Assembly: GCF_001281485.1 (NCBI RefSeq)
Contig: NZ_CP012669.1
Coordinates: 2,387,501-2,451,500, forward strand
Reading direction: 5' to 3'
DNA: 64,000 nucleotides
DNA from: Altererythrobacter epoxidivorans
GTDB taxonomy: Bacteria; Pseudomonadota; Alphaproteobacteria; Sphingomonadales; Sphingomonadaceae
The first letter of the stretch is position 1, and each line of letters starts with the position of its first letter. Shown piece after piece: positions 27,224-37,762 of this stretch. A program made the translations under genes and the position numbers. The notes under the pieces were generated by a model. That model saw only the letters and a list, made by a program, of their open reading frames with translations, was not told the DNA's origin and did no database searches.

Positions 27224-28021
27224 CTATTCGCCCCTGAACTGCGGTGCGCGCTTTTCGAGCAGCGCATCGATCCCTTCCATGTGGTCGTTGGTCAGGTGCA
27301 TCAGCGCCTGCGTATTCGCAGCCAGTTCGAGCGCGCCGTCATAGGACATGGAGCGTCCCTGCCGCATCAGGTTCTTCGCGTGGCGAAGTGCATGCGGCGG
27401 CATGGCGGCGATCTTGGTGGCGAGCGCCTGAGCCTCCGCCATCAGCGCGTCGCCATCGACGACCCGGCTGACGAGCCCCCAGTCCTGCGCGGTCGCGGCG
27501 TCGATCACGTCGCCGGTGTAGAACAGCTCTGCAGCGCGCGCCTCGCCGATGATGCGCGGCAGGATCCATGTGCCGCCGTCGCCGGGAATGATACCGAGCT
27601 TGAGGAAGGTGACGCCGAACTTGGCTTTCTCGCTGGCGATGCGCATGTCGGCAAGGCAGGCTAGGTCGCAGCCCAGCCCGATCGCCGGCCCGTTGACCGC
27701 CGCGATCAGCGGCACGCGCAGGCCATAGAGCGCGCGCAGCACCTTGTGGATGTTGTTGCGGTATCCATCGGAGATTTCGGGCGCGGTCCCGCCGAAGGTG
27801 CCGGTCCGCTCCTTCATTGCCTTGATATCGCCGCCTGCGCTGAAGGCCCGCCCCGCCCCGGTCAGGATCACGCAGCGTACATCCATGTCTGCGTTGATCG
27901 CATCGCACGCCGCCGCAAAGGCATCGCCGTCACCCTTGGCCCCCAGGGGATTCATCGTGTCGGGTCGGTTGAGCGTCAGCGTTGTGACGTGTTCGGCAGT
28001 GTCGATCTGGAGGAGGTTCAA
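27224..28021 (-). CDS. crotonase/enoyl-CoA hydratase family protein
   Basis: A 265-residue member of the crotonase superfamily: LTLNRPDTMNPLG, the oxyanion-hole GAGRAFSAGGDIKAM, and GPAIGLGCDLACLADMRIAS followed by LGIIPGDGGTWILPR. At the two positions that carry the catalytic glutamates in classical enoyl-CoA hydratase I read Asp (GCDLA) and Thr-Phe (GVTFLKLG), so the reaction may differ (isomerase or other CoA-thioester chemistry). I set the start at TTG 28021, preceded by GGGAG; a longer frame from 28105 would run into the upstream gene and adds residues not typical of the family. Confidence 0.88.
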   Translation of the reverse strand: MNLLQIDTAEHVTTLTLNRPDTMNPLGAKGDGDAFAAACDAINADMDVRCVILTGAGRAFSAGGDIKAMKERTGTFGGTAPEISDGYRNNIHKVLRALYGLRVPLIAAVNGPAIGLGCDLACLADMRIASEKAKFGVTFLKLGIIPGDGGTWILPRIIGEARAAELFYTGDVIDAATAQDWGLVSRVVDGDALMAEAQALATKIAAMPPHALRHAKNLMRQGRSMSYDGALELAANTQALMHLTNDHMEGIDALLEKRAPQFRGE

Positions 28022-28052
28022 ATCTAGGCTCCCAGTCGGTTGAGGAGAATCT

Positions 28053-28436
28053 TCAATCGCAATCGTAGCCGGCACTGTCCAGTGGACGACAGACGAAATA
28101 GTCACCCTCGCCGGTCGGACGGAGATGAAACCGGAAGTTCACGTCGTCACGCAAATAGGTGTGCCCGAAGTATCGAACCCGAACCGTCCCTTTGGGGATG
28201 TCCCCAACTTCGATTTTTCTGATGATGAAGTCGGCGAAGAACCAGCCGTGGCCTAGCAGGTCGCCAGAGTCTAAATCAGGCGGTTCGGCGGATTGATGCG
28301 CGAGACGCCCTACAACAATCAAATCTTGCGAGGAAATAGGTGCGCCAATTTCGGGGCCGCGATCCACTATCGAACCGCAAGCACTCAGGCCAAAAACGAC
28401 TGTGCCGTACGCTGCTGCTCGCAGTGTCGAAAGCAA
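28053..28436 (-). CDS. small putative lipoprotein of unknown function
   Basis: A protein of about 127 residues if it begins at the TTG at 28436, directly behind the dxs stop codon. It then opens with LLSTLRAAAYGTVVFGLSACGS, a lipoprotein signal with lipobox LSAC. The mature part has a beta-rich pattern (LIVVGRLAHQ, VRVRYFGHTYLRDDVNFRFHL) and ends in FVCRPLDSAGYDCD with two Cys. The frame continues further upstream into dxs, but a start there would give a 95-base overlap and an arginine-rich leader without a signal. I do not recognise the family. It may be cotranscribed with dxs. Confidence 0.6.
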   Translation of the reverse strand: MLSTLRAAAYGTVVFGLSACGSIVDRGPEIGAPISSQDLIVVGRLAHQSAEPPDLDSGDLLGHGWFFADFIIRKIEVGDIPKGTVRVRYFGHTYLRDDVNFRFHLRPTGEGDYFVCRPLDSAGYDCD

Positions 28437-28437
28437 C

Positions 28438-30360
28438 TTAGGCCCGCGCCTCTTCGACGCCTGCCGAATTGTGCCGCAATGCCTTGAGCACCGTATCGAC
28501 GATATGCGGCGCGTTGAGGCCCGCCTCGTCATACTGCTTCATCGGATCGTCCTGGTCCTGGTAGATATCGGGCAGGCGCATGGTGCGCACTTTCAGCCCG
28601 GCATCGGTCAGGCCGGTATCGCTGGCAAAGGTCAGCACATGCGCGCCGAGGCCGCCAACGGCGCCTTCCTCGACCGTCACCACCACTTCGTGGCTGCGCA
28701 TCAGTTTCTCGATCAGTTCGGTGTCGAGCGGCTTGGCAAAGCGCATGTCGGCGACCGTGGTCGAAAGCCCCTTGGCCTCCAGCTGGTCGGCAGCCTTCTT
28801 CGCTTCTTCAAGCCGCGTACCGAGCGACAGGATGGCGACCTTCGTGCCTTCACGGATCACGCGGCCTTTGCCGATCTCGAGCTTCTCCAGCTTTTCCGGA
28901 ATTGCGACGCCGACGCCGCTGCCGCGCGGATAGCGGAAGGCGATGGGGCCATCGTCATACTCTGCCGCGGTGTAGGTCATATGCGCCAGCTCCGCCTCGT
29001 CGGCGGCGGCCATCACGACCATGTTGGGCAGGGTGGCGAGATAGGTGATGTCGAAAGACCCTGCATGGGTGCAGCCGTCGGCGCCCACCAGACCGGCGCG
29101 GTCGATGGCGAAGCGGACGGGCAGGTTCTGGATCGCCACGTCGTGCACCACCTGGTCATAGGCGCGCTGGAGGAAAGTCGAATAGATCGCGGCGAAGGGA
29201 CGCATGCCCTCTGCTGCCAGGCCGGCGGCAAAAGTAACGCCGTGCTGTTCGGCAATGCCGACGTCGAAACTGCGATCCGGATGCGCCTTGGCAAACTTGT
29301 CGACGCCAGTACCGCTCGGCATGGCGGCGGTGATGGCGCAGATGCGCGGATCGCTGTCGGCCAGTTTCGCCAGCGTTTCGCCGAAGACGTTCTGGTAGGC
29401 GGGCGGGCCGCCCGACGATTTCTTCTGTTCGCCGGTGATGACGTCGAACTTGGCGACGCCGTGATACTTGTCGGCACTGTTTTCGGCCGGGGCATAGCCC
29501 TTGCCCTTCTGCGTTACGACATGGATCAGGACCGGGCCCTGTTCGCTGTCGCGGACGTTTTCCAGCACCGGGATCAGGTGGTCGAGATTGTGGCCGTCGA
29601 TCGGGCCGACGTAATAGAAGCCCAGCTCTTCGAACAGCGTGCCGCCGGTCGCCATGCCGCGGGCGTATTCCTCCGCCTTTTCCAGCCCGCCCCATACGCG
29701 GCGGCCGAGCTTTTTGGCGATCTTGGACGCCATCGACCTCAGGCCGAGGTATTCGCTGCTCGACACCATGCGCGCGAGATAGGCCGACAGGCCGCCCACC
29801 GGGGGCGCGATCGACATGTCGTTGTCGTTGAGGATCACGACCAGGCGATTACCCGCCTGTTCGGCATTGTTCATCGCCTCGTAGGCCATGCCGGCGCTCA
29901 TCGCGCCGTCGCCGATCACGGCGATGCCGCGACCCGGACGGTCCTGCATCTTGTTGGCCATGGCAAAGCCGAGCGCGGCGCTGATCGAGGTCGAGCTGTG
30001 CGCGGCACCGAAGGGATCGTATTCGCTCTCGCTGCGCTTGGTGAAGCCCGACAGGCCGCCGCCCTGGCGCAGGGTGCGGATGCGGTCGCGGCGCCCGGTG
30101 ATGATCTTGTGCGGATAGCACTGGTGCCCGACGTCCCACACCAGCTTGTCCTGCGGCGTGTTGAAGACATAGTGGATCGCGACCGTCAGTTCGACGACGC
30201 CGAGGCCGGAACCGAGATGCCCGCCCGAGGTGCTGACCGCGTCGATCATTTCGGCGCGAAGTTCGTCCGACAGCTGGCGCAGATCGCTCTTTTCGAGTTT
30301 GCGCAGGTCGTCGGGTGTCACCACCTTGTCGAGCATGGGTGTAAGGGGAGGATTACTCAT
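28438..30360 (-). CDS. dxs: 1-deoxy-D-xylulose-5-phosphate synthase
   Basis: A 640-residue thiamine diphosphate enzyme, the usual length. It condenses pyruvate and glyceraldehyde 3-phosphate to DXP, the first step of the MEP isoprenoid pathway, which also supplies carotenoids and quinones. Motifs: [37 protein letters not shown], the ThDP site [16 protein letters not shown], and the C-terminal transketolase domain with [15 protein letters not shown]. Single copy in the window, followed directly by a small lipoprotein gene and preceded by the Fur-type regulator. Confidence 0.98.
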   Translation of the reverse strand: MSNPPLTPMLDKVVTPDDLRKLEKSDLRQLSDELRAEMIDAVSTSGGHLGSGLGVVELTVAIHYVFNTPQDKLVWDVGHQCYPHKIITGRRDRIRTLRQGGGLSGFTKRSESEYDPFGAAHSSTSISAALGFAMANKMQDRPGRGIAVIGDGAMSAGMAYEAMNNAEQAGNRLVVILNDNDMSIAPPVGGLSAYLARMVSSSEYLGLRSMASKIAKKLGRRVWGGLEKAEEYARGMATGGTLFEELGFYYVGPIDGHNLDHLIPVLENVRDSEQGPVLIHVVTQKGKGYAPAENSADKYHGVAKFDVITGEQKKSSGGPPAYQNVFGETLAKLADSDPRICAITAAMPSGTGVDKFAKAHPDRSFDVGIAEQHGVTFAAGLAAEGMRPFAAIYSTFLQRAYDQVVHDVAIQNLPVRFAIDRAGLVGADGCTHAGSFDITYLATLPNMVVMAAADEAELAHMTYTAAEYDDGPIAFRYPRGSGVGVAIPEKLEKLEIGKGRVIREGTKVAILSLGTRLEEAKKAADQLEAKGLSTTVADMRFAKPLDTELIEKLMRSHEVVVTVEEGAVGGLGAHVLTFASDTGLTDAGLKVRTMRLPDIYQDQDDPMKQYDEAGLNAPHIVDTVLKALRHNSAGVEEARA

Positions 30361-30439
30361 GGGAAAAAGGCTCTACACACGAAATCTGTAACTGTCGATG
30401 AACGCTTCACCGACAGAAATGCACGGTCTGGCGCTGACA

Positions 30440-30922
30440 TCAACCCGCGCATGCCTTGCACAGGCCGCGGATCTCGATCACCGGGCGTTCCGGCTTGAAA
30501 CCGTGCTGCTGGGCGATGCCGCGCACCGTGCGGCTGACCTCGTCATCGTCGATATGGGTCGCCTCGCCACATTCGTCGCAAACCAGGAAGATGCAATCGT
30601 GCTCGCAGCCCGGATGAGTGTTGGCGAGATAGGCGTTGGCGCTTTCGACGCGCAGGGCGAGGTTGTTCGCCACGAACAGGTCGAGGATGCGGTAGACGCT
30701 GTTGGGCGCGACCCGCTTGCCCCGGCTGCGCGACAAATTGTCGGCAATGTCATAGGCGGAGGTCGGGCGATCGTGCTTGGCCAGCTCGGCAAAGACGGAT
30801 TCGCGCATCGCGGTCCATTGTTCGCCGGATTTGACCAGCGATTCGCGTGCGGCGTCGATCAGCTTGCGGCCGGAATGTTCGTGGTGGGCGTGGTCGTGCG
30901 TGACTGCGTGTGCGTGGGCCAT
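30440..30922 (-). CDS. Fur family regulator, Zur-like, with His-rich N-terminus
   Basis: About 160 residues. After a histidine-rich leader (MAHAHAVTHDHAHHEHSGRK) comes the Fur winged helix (LAKHDRPTSAYDIADNL, APNSVYRILDLFVANNLA) and a dimerisation domain with structural zinc Cys in CDECGEA and CKAC at the C-terminus. The arrangement fits Zur, the zinc uptake regulator, better than Fur. The His-rich leader could be an additional metal sensor or buffer. The ATG at 30922 is used; an ATG at 30931 adds three residues and neither has an obvious ribosome site. No zinc transporter genes adjoin it. Confidence 0.85.
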   Translation of the reverse strand: MAHAHAVTHDHAHHEHSGRKLIDAARESLVKSGEQWTAMRESVFAELAKHDRPTSAYDIADNLSRSRGKRVAPNSVYRILDLFVANNLALRVESANAYLANTHPGCEHDCIFLVCDECGEATHIDDDEVSRTVRGIAQQHGFKPERPVIEIRGLCKACAG

Positions 30923-30965
30923 CGGCACCATATAGGCCGACTGCGCAAGATACGCTACTCGCGCG

Positions 30966-31649
30966 TTACTTCGCGTCGCGCAGGTAGGTGGCGCGGTAAT
31001 TGTCGGGGTAGAGCTTCTTCAGCCCGACGACCTTCGGCGCGTCCCAGCGCAGGATGTATCCGTGGCGCGGGTTCTTCGCCATGAAGTCCTGGTGATACCG
31101 CTCTGCCGGATAGAATTTGCGGTACTTCTCTATCCCGGTGACGATGGGTTTGTCCCACACGCCGGAAACCTGCATCTGCTTGAGGTAGGCTGTAGCGACC
31201 GCGCGCTGTTCCGCGTTCATCGGCACCAGCGCAGCACGGTATTGCGCGCCCACGTCTGGGCCTTGCCGGTTGCGGAGCGTCGGGTCGGCCACGACCGAGA
31301 AGAAGATGCGCAGCAATTCGTCATAGCGCACGACCATGGGGTCGTAGACGATCCGCACTGCCTCCGCATGCTCGGTCACGCCGCTGCTCGTCGCCTTGTA
31401 ATTGGCGGTCGCGGCATTGCCCCCGTGATAACCGGACATGGCCGCCTTCACGCCCTTCACATGGCTGAAGACACCCTCGACGCCCCAGAAGCATCCGCCG
31501 GCGAAAACCGCGGTCTTCAGGCCCGCCTCTTCATTGGCGATCCGCTTGGCTGCTGGCGCACGAACGATCTCTTCTGCCGAAGCGGCAGATCCCTGGCACC
31601 CGGCCAGGGCAAGACCCAATGCTGCGAGGATAGGCAGGACGCGCATCAT
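30966..31649 (-). CDS. msrA: exported peptide-methionine (S)-S-oxide reductase MsrA
   Basis: A 227-residue MsrA with a lipoprotein signal (lipobox LALAGC), so it is predicted in the periplasm. The catalytic motif GGCFWGVEGVFSHVKGV is intact, with YHGG and the substrate-pocket residues of GVTEHAEAVRIVYDP and YHQDFMAKNP. It reduces methionine-S-sulfoxide in proteins. Together with the exported MsrB at 15452-15949 the cell appears to repair both stereoisomers in the envelope. Start ATG 31649 overlaps the stop of the upstream 51-codon gene (ATGA), indicating coupled translation. Confidence 0.94.
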   Translation of the reverse strand: MMRVLPILAALGLALAGCQGSAASAEEIVRAPAAKRIANEEAGLKTAVFAGGCFWGVEGVFSHVKGVKAAMSGYHGGNAATANYKATSSGVTEHAEAVRIVYDPMVVRYDELLRIFFSVVADPTLRNRQGPDVGAQYRAALVPMNAEQRAVATAYLKQMQVSGVWDKPIVTGIEKYRKFYPAERYHQDFMAKNPRHGYILRWDAPKVVGLKKLYPDNYRATYLRDAK

Positions 31650-31801
31650 TGCCCGATGCTAGCGGCCTCCGCCGTGGCGGCATAGGCCGGAGTTGCAATC
31701 TCGGCCTTCCACTCGTCGGCCGTCATTGCGCCCACCGCCGCAGCACCGATCGCGAAACCGATGGCGAAATTGCGATAAAGGTCGGCTTTGAACAGGCCCA
31801 T
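31646..31801 (-). CDS. 51-residue membrane protein coupled to msrA
   Basis: A short frame from ATG 31801 encodes 51 residues, starting MGLFKADLYRNFAIGFAIGA with a single hydrophobic segment (NFAIGFAIGAAAVGAM) and a short charged region (TADEWKAEIATP). The stop overlaps the msrA start by four bases. Its codon use is like that of the neighbours and the 52-codon frame fits exactly between the purH tail region and msrA. It may be a small membrane protein conserved in sphingomonads, but I recognise no family. Evidence is the coupling and the clean frame. Confidence 0.6.
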   Translation of the reverse strand: MGLFKADLYRNFAIGFAIGAAAVGAMTADEWKAEIATPAYAATAEAASIGQ

Positions 31802-31937
31802 GGCGGATTCTCTTGTCTCTGCTTCGTTCGTTAGCCGGGGTTATAGGCGCCCGCGCTTAGCATTTGGTGAACGCAGCTGTTGTGCCGCGTTCAGCCAGCG
31901 ATGGCCGACGCGTTGGGGTTGTCCGGCTGACGTGGGA

Positions 31938-33527
<1,590 letters not shown>

Positions 33528-33535
33528 CGGAAAAA

Positions 33536-35407
33536 TTATCCCATCTTCTTGAGCAGCCAGGAGAATTGTCCCCCGCTGCGCTGTGTCATTCCCTGCACCA
33601 CGAGCTGCTGGATCGGGTGGGGCCGCCCTTCGCCGTCGACCCACAGGCTTTCCTCGATCGCGACGCCGGCATTGCCATCGTCACCGCCGAGGCGGAATTG
33701 CCAGAGGCTGCCGCTCGGCAGCAGCAAGCTGGCACCGCGGCGATCCTCGGACAGGCGAACCTCGACCTGATGGCCGAGGTGGAACCTGATGGCGAAGTCG
33801 ATCTTGCCGCGCTTGCCCTTCTGGTTCTTGGGCAGGAGGATATCCTCGCCGCGCAATTCCTGGCCATCGCCGCGCAGCATCAGAATGCGCTGGTGAACCA
33901 GCCCGAAACGCGTCGCATAGCCATCGTGGCTGGCCTCGATGCGCATCGCCTCTTCACCGCCGCGGCGCATGGTGCGGCTTTCGACTTCGACCTGTTCGAC
34001 GCCCTTGCCGAGCTGGCCGTGCATCATCACCGCGGTCGAATTGACATCGTCGAGCACCAGCGCCGAATGCGCTGCCGTGGCGCGTAGGCCCTGCTCGATC
34101 CGGGCCGGTACCTGGCCCCCGGCTAGCGCGGCCCCGCCGCAATTGACGATCAAGCGGTGCGGCCCTTCGGACATTTCGAAGGCAAGGGTGGAGGCACACC
34201 CCCAGCGCGCATGGCGCGGCTTGGGCGGGGGTGCGGCATCGAACAGGACCGTGGTCTGGCCGCCCGAAAGCCGGTGATAGCCCCACTGACGAACCTCTTT
34301 CAGCGGACGGGTGCGAACCCCGCTCGCCTCGATCAAGGCGGAAAGCCGGTTGGCGGAAAACGCGCTGCCACCCTGCCAGCTGCCCAACCCGCCGTCGCCA
34401 TGGCGCAGGGCCAGCAGCGGCGGGACGAGCAGTTCGAGCATCACGCCCAGCGAAGACGGCATCTCGCGATCGGCCGCGACATAACAGGCACGCAGGTCCA
34501 CCAGCAGCCCGATCGCATCCATCTGCGCCAGGGGGCTGCGTGACAGCACGCCGCCATCCTCTGCGACGAGTTCGCCCAGCGCCTTTACCAGACCAGCTTC
34601 GCCGAACAGGCGGCGCGGCTTGCCATCGGGCAGAAGGAGCCCGGCAGCGGTAATGGCGGTCCAGCCTGCCACCTGGCCGAGCTGGTCGGTCGAACGGGCA
34701 GCGTTACGGTCGAGCCAGCGGGCAGTGCGCTCGATCGCCGCGAGCATGCGCGGACGCAGCTTGGCATCCTGTCCCGACAGGACCAGCGGCGCGTTGACCA
34801 GCCATGCGAGCAGGCGCTGCCCGGCATGTTCCGCCGTCCATGCCGAACCCTTGGCCGGTTTCTCATTGGCATCGAGCCATGCCCCGCAGATCCGCTCGGC
34901 AGTGGAGATGCACTGTTCGCGCGGGGCGGAGGCGGACAGGTCGCGCAGCCACGAAAAACCGTGAACGACACGCTCGAACGGCGGCGTCAGACGCGAAGAG
35001 GATGCAAACTCCATCTGCCCGATCGGAGCCTTCACCCCGTGGACGAGGAAATGCCCGGCGCGCAAGGCCATCCCTGCAGCGCGGTCGCCCGGCAGCGGGC
35101 TTTCAACGGTGGCGAGCAGCCGCGTCCTCGAAGGCTTGCGAAACGGCGATGCCAGCGTCGAACCCGAAACGCCCATGCGATAGGCAAGCCGGATCAGCCG
35201 CTCGCCCGGTCCGGCGGAAGGCGGCACGAAATCGCTCAGCGCCAATGCCCGTGACGGAGCAAGCGGAGCCGTTTCCTCGGGATCGTTCAGGACAGGCTGG
35301 CTGTCCTCGCGCTTCATCGGGATGGCCCTGCTTTCGGCGGCCTCCGACGGCTCGCTCGCTTCGAACAGGTCGCGTTCGTCGTCGGTCTTGGAAAACAGCG
35401 TGTCCAT
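33536..35407 (-). CDS. heparinase II/III family protein
   Basis: A 623-residue protein with an alpha-helical toroid in the N-terminal two thirds (for example [58 protein letters not shown]) and a C-terminal beta-rich heparinase II/III-like domain ([49 protein letters not shown]). No signal peptide is visible, and the first 50 residues are acidic and low in complexity. It shares one base with the rpe stop (TGATG) and lies in the rpe-purH operon. The classical lyases cleave uronic-acid polysaccharides; cytoplasmic members next to purH are common in alphaproteobacteria, and their substrate is not known to me. Confidence 0.85.
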   Translation of the reverse strand: MDTLFSKTDDERDLFEASEPSEAAESRAIPMKREDSQPVLNDPEETAPLAPSRALALSDFVPPSAGPGERLIRLAYRMGVSGSTLASPFRKPSRTRLLATVESPLPGDRAAGMALRAGHFLVHGVKAPIGQMEFASSSRLTPPFERVVHGFSWLRDLSASAPREQCISTAERICGAWLDANEKPAKGSAWTAEHAGQRLLAWLVNAPLVLSGQDAKLRPRMLAAIERTARWLDRNAARSTDQLGQVAGWTAITAAGLLLPDGKPRRLFGEAGLVKALGELVAEDGGVLSRSPLAQMDAIGLLVDLRACYVAADREMPSSLGVMLELLVPPLLALRHGDGGLGSWQGGSAFSANRLSALIEASGVRTRPLKEVRQWGYHRLSGGQTTVLFDAAPPPKPRHARWGCASTLAFEMSEGPHRLIVNCGGAALAGGQVPARIEQGLRATAAHSALVLDDVNSTAVMMHGQLGKGVEQVEVESRTMRRGGEEAMRIEASHDGYATRFGLVHQRILMLRGDGQELRGEDILLPKNQKGKRGKIDFAIRFHLGHQVEVRLSEDRRGASLLLPSGSLWQFRLGGDDGNAGVAIEESLWVDGEGRPHPIQQLVVQGMTQRSGGQFSWLLKKMG

Positions 35408-36069
35408 CAGCCGGCTCCCTTCAGCGCAGCGATATTGGCTGCATAGCAATCGGGACCGCCCTTGAAGGTGGCAGAGCCTGCAACCAGCACATCGGCACCA
35501 GCCTCGACGCAGAGCTTGGCCGTTTCGGGATTTACACCGCCATCGACTTCGAGATGGATCGGCCGACCGGTCGCTTCGATCATGGCGCGGATTCGCCGGA
35601 CCTTGTCGAGCTGCGAATGGATGAAGCTCTGCCCGCCGAAACCGGGATTGACGCTCATCACCAGCACGAGGTCGACGAGGTCGATCAGATTGTCGAGCAC
35701 TTCGACCGGCGTGCCGGGATTGAGCACGACGCCCGGCTTCTTGCCCAGCGAACGGATCGCCTGCAGCGTGCGGTGGATATGCGGACCCGCTTCCGGATGG
35801 ACGGTGATGATATCCGCGCCCGCCTCGGCAAAGGCTTCGAGATAGGGGTCGATCGGCGCGATCATCAGGTGGACGTCGAAGGTCTTGTCGCTATGCGGGC
35901 GAAGCGCCTTCACCACGTCGGGCCCGATCGTGATGTTCGGCACGTAATGCCCGTCCATCACGTCGATGTGGATCCAGTCCGCTCCGGCAGTGTCGACGGC
36001 GCGCACCTCTTCGCCAAGCCGGGCGAAATCGGCCGAGAGGATCGAGGGTGATATCAGCGGTGTCGCCAT
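35407..36069 (-). CDS. rpe: ribulose-phosphate 3-epimerase
   Basis: A 220-residue TIM-barrel enzyme interconverting ribulose 5-phosphate and xylulose 5-phosphate in the pentose phosphate pathway. Motifs: [58 protein letters not shown]. The ATG at 36069 gives [14 protein letters not shown], the standard start; the reading frame continues 43 codons further upstream but that part is not family-like. First gene of the rpe, heparinase-like, purH unit. Confidence 0.97.
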   Translation of the reverse strand: MATPLISPSILSADFARLGEEVRAVDTAGADWIHIDVMDGHYVPNITIGPDVVKALRPHSDKTFDVHLMIAPIDPYLEAFAEAGADIITVHPEAGPHIHRTLQAIRSLGKKPGVVLNPGTPVEVLDNLIDLVDLVLVMSVNPGFGGQSFIHSQLDKVRRIRAMIEATGRPIHLEVDGGVNPETAKLCVEAGADVLVAGSATFKGGPDCYAANIAALKGAG

Positions 36070-36241
36070 GTTAGGTCCACCAACCTTGCTGGAAATGCGG
36101 GGGCGCTCTGTCATCGCACTAGGATTCGCGCCGATGCGCCACAATCCCGCGCGCGCCCTTTTCCCCAGAGGACGGCGCTTCCTGCGGCGAATTTCCACAA
36201 TTGCGGCTTACTTCGGACCTGAACAGCGGCAATTGGACAAG

Positions 36242-36262
36242 TTCAGCGCCAATTCAGCGCCA
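36242..36262 (+). repeat. short tandem direct repeat, period 11
   Basis: TTCAGCGCCA is repeated twice with one base between (36242-36251 and 36253-36262), in the 273-base gap between rpe and the DUF2141 gene. One helical turn spacing could reflect a tandem activator site. Nothing else notable is seen in this gap. Confidence 0.3.
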
Positions 36263-36342
36263 TGCTGGCAAATAGTGCGCAAGACTACCGGGCCGTGCGT
36301 CTTGAAATTGCGCGCGGTATTTCCGAAACAACAGGGATGACG

Positions 36343-36846
36343 ATGAACGATATTGCAAAAACCGGCCTGATCATGGCGGCACTCGGCGCTGGCGCAATGG
36401 CGCTTGCCGTGCCGACGATCGCGCAACCGCAGTACCGGCAAAAAATCTCCAACGACATGCGATCCTGCGCCCCGGGCGCAGGTCCGGCGGTGCGCGTGAC
36501 GATCAATGGCGTCAAAAGCTCGCAGGGCAAGGTGCGCGTGCAGAGCTATTACGGCACGTCTTCGGACTGGCTTGAAAAGGGCCGCTGGCTGAGCCGCATC
36601 GAAACGCCGGCGCGTGCCGGTTCGATGACGGTCTGCGTGCCGGTGCCTTCGTCCGGCACCTATGGCATCGCGGTACGCCACGACATGAACGGCAATGGCA
36701 AGACCGATCTGTCGAGCGATGGCGGCGGGATGTCCAACAACCCGTCGATCAACATCCTCAACATGGGCAAGCCCAACTACAGGAAGACCGCATTCGAAGT
36801 TGGCAGCGGCGTGAAGTCGATCGCGATCACGATGAAATACATGTGA
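36343..36846 (+). CDS. exported DUF2141 family protein
   Basis: A 167-residue secreted protein with a signal segment (TGLIMAALGAGAMALAVPTIAQ). The mature domain follows the DUF2141 pattern: VRVTINGVKSSQGKVRVQSYY, VPVPSSGTYGIAVRHDMNGN with the DxNxNGKxD loop (DMNGNGKTDLSSDGGGMSNN), and a closing VKSIAITMKYM. The D-N-G-D loop resembles a calcium-binding site. Function of the family is unknown. The ATG at 36343 has AGGG at a better distance than the ATG at 36337. A second DUF2141 protein is at 56516-56962. Confidence 0.82.
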   Translation: MNDIAKTGLIMAALGAGAMALAVPTIAQPQYRQKISNDMRSCAPGAGPAVRVTINGVKSSQGKVRVQSYYGTSSDWLEKGRWLSRIETPARAGSMTVCVPVPSSGTYGIAVRHDMNGNGKTDLSSDGGGMSNNPSINILNMGKPNYRKTAFEVGSGVKSIAITMKYM

Positions 36847-36862
36847 TCGCCTGACGCGCGGG

Positions 36863-37762
36863 TTAGTCGCCGCGCTTCCTGCGTTCCCACCACACATTGA
36901 ACAACACGCCCGGTGCCGCAAGCACCGGGTGTTTTTCGCGCCACGGCGTCAGCTTGACCGGCACGCCGGTATGGCGTTCGACCTTCCATGCGGCATAGCG
37001 CGCCGCGCCGTCGAAAGTGGTGCTCGCCTTGACCAGCCGGATAACGTTCATCGGCTTGCCCATGCGGCGGCGCTTCGCCCACCATGCGCGAACCTGGCGG
37101 CGGAGCGGCTCCGCCATCTTGGGCTCGATCACATCTCCGGCACGGCCGAACTCGATGCCCTGCGCGGCCAGCGCCAGTGGCAGCAACCCGTCGAAATGCT
37201 GCGCATTGACCGACAGGATCGAATCTTCGCGCCCCGGTTTCTCGACCCGGAATTCTGCCTGGTATGTGGCGCGGAACAGCGCCCGCCAGTAATCCTCCGC
37301 CGTGCCCCGTTCGGGGCCGAGCGCAACCGCCAGCCGCGTCGCAGTCTGCGCGGCAGAGGCAATGGCCGATCGCATTTGTGCCGCAGCCGCCTCGTCACGC
37401 GCCCACACCAGCGCGCTCGGCTGGACGAAGCGTGCCCAGATCGTGGTATCGAGCAATTCGCCCCGCGATGCCTCGGCAAAGGTTTTGAGCGACATTGTGG
37501 CGATCTTGGCGCGCAGCGTTTCGCCGTTGTGGTCCCATTCGCGGTAGCTGACCCGCGGCCAGATGCGCTCCGCCTGTTCGCCGGGCAGCAGGACGTAATA
37601 GTCGAGCACACCGTCGAGCGATCCGGTGCGCAGGTTGGAGCCATAGAACAGCACGGCCAGCGCACCGCATTCCTGCGCCAGCCGGCTTGCGAACGACGCG
37701 ACCGCATCGTTGACCGGTGCGGACAGGGTCTTGCCGATGCGCTCTTCGAGCGCCTCCATCAC
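36863..37762 (-). CDS. nucleotidyltransferase-like protein coupled to a lipid kinase
   Basis: A 299-residue protein of unknown function. Its N-terminal third contains VLFYGSNLRTGSLDGVLDYY, which looks like the G-S-x10-D-x-D active-site loop of the nucleotidyltransferase superfamily, except that the second acidic residue appears to be Tyr. The rest is mostly helical (DYWRALFRATYQAEFRVEKPG) with a basic C-terminus (LFNVWWERRKRGD). The ATG overlaps the stop of the lipid kinase gene by four bases, so expression is coupled. I suggest a role in phospholipid metabolism by association only. Confidence 0.6.
   Translation of the reverse strand: MMEALEERIGKTLSAPVNDAVASFASRLAQECGALAVLFYGSNLRTGSLDGVLDYYVLLPGEQAERIWPRVSYREWDHNGETLRAKIATMSLKTFAEASRGELLDTTIWARFVQPSALVWARDEAAAAQMRSAIASAAQTATRLAVALGPERGTAEDYWRALFRATYQAEFRVEKPGREDSILSVNAQHFDGLLPLALAAQGIEFGRAGDVIEPKMAEPLRRQVRAWWAKRRRMGKPMNVIRLVKASTTFDGAARYAAWKVERHTGVPVKLTPWREKHPVLAAPGVLFNVWWERRKRGD

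Noticed and set aside
28402..30498. Long plus-strand frame opposite dxs
   Set aside because: dxs is unmistakable on the minus strand; the plus frame lacks motifs and a ribosome site.
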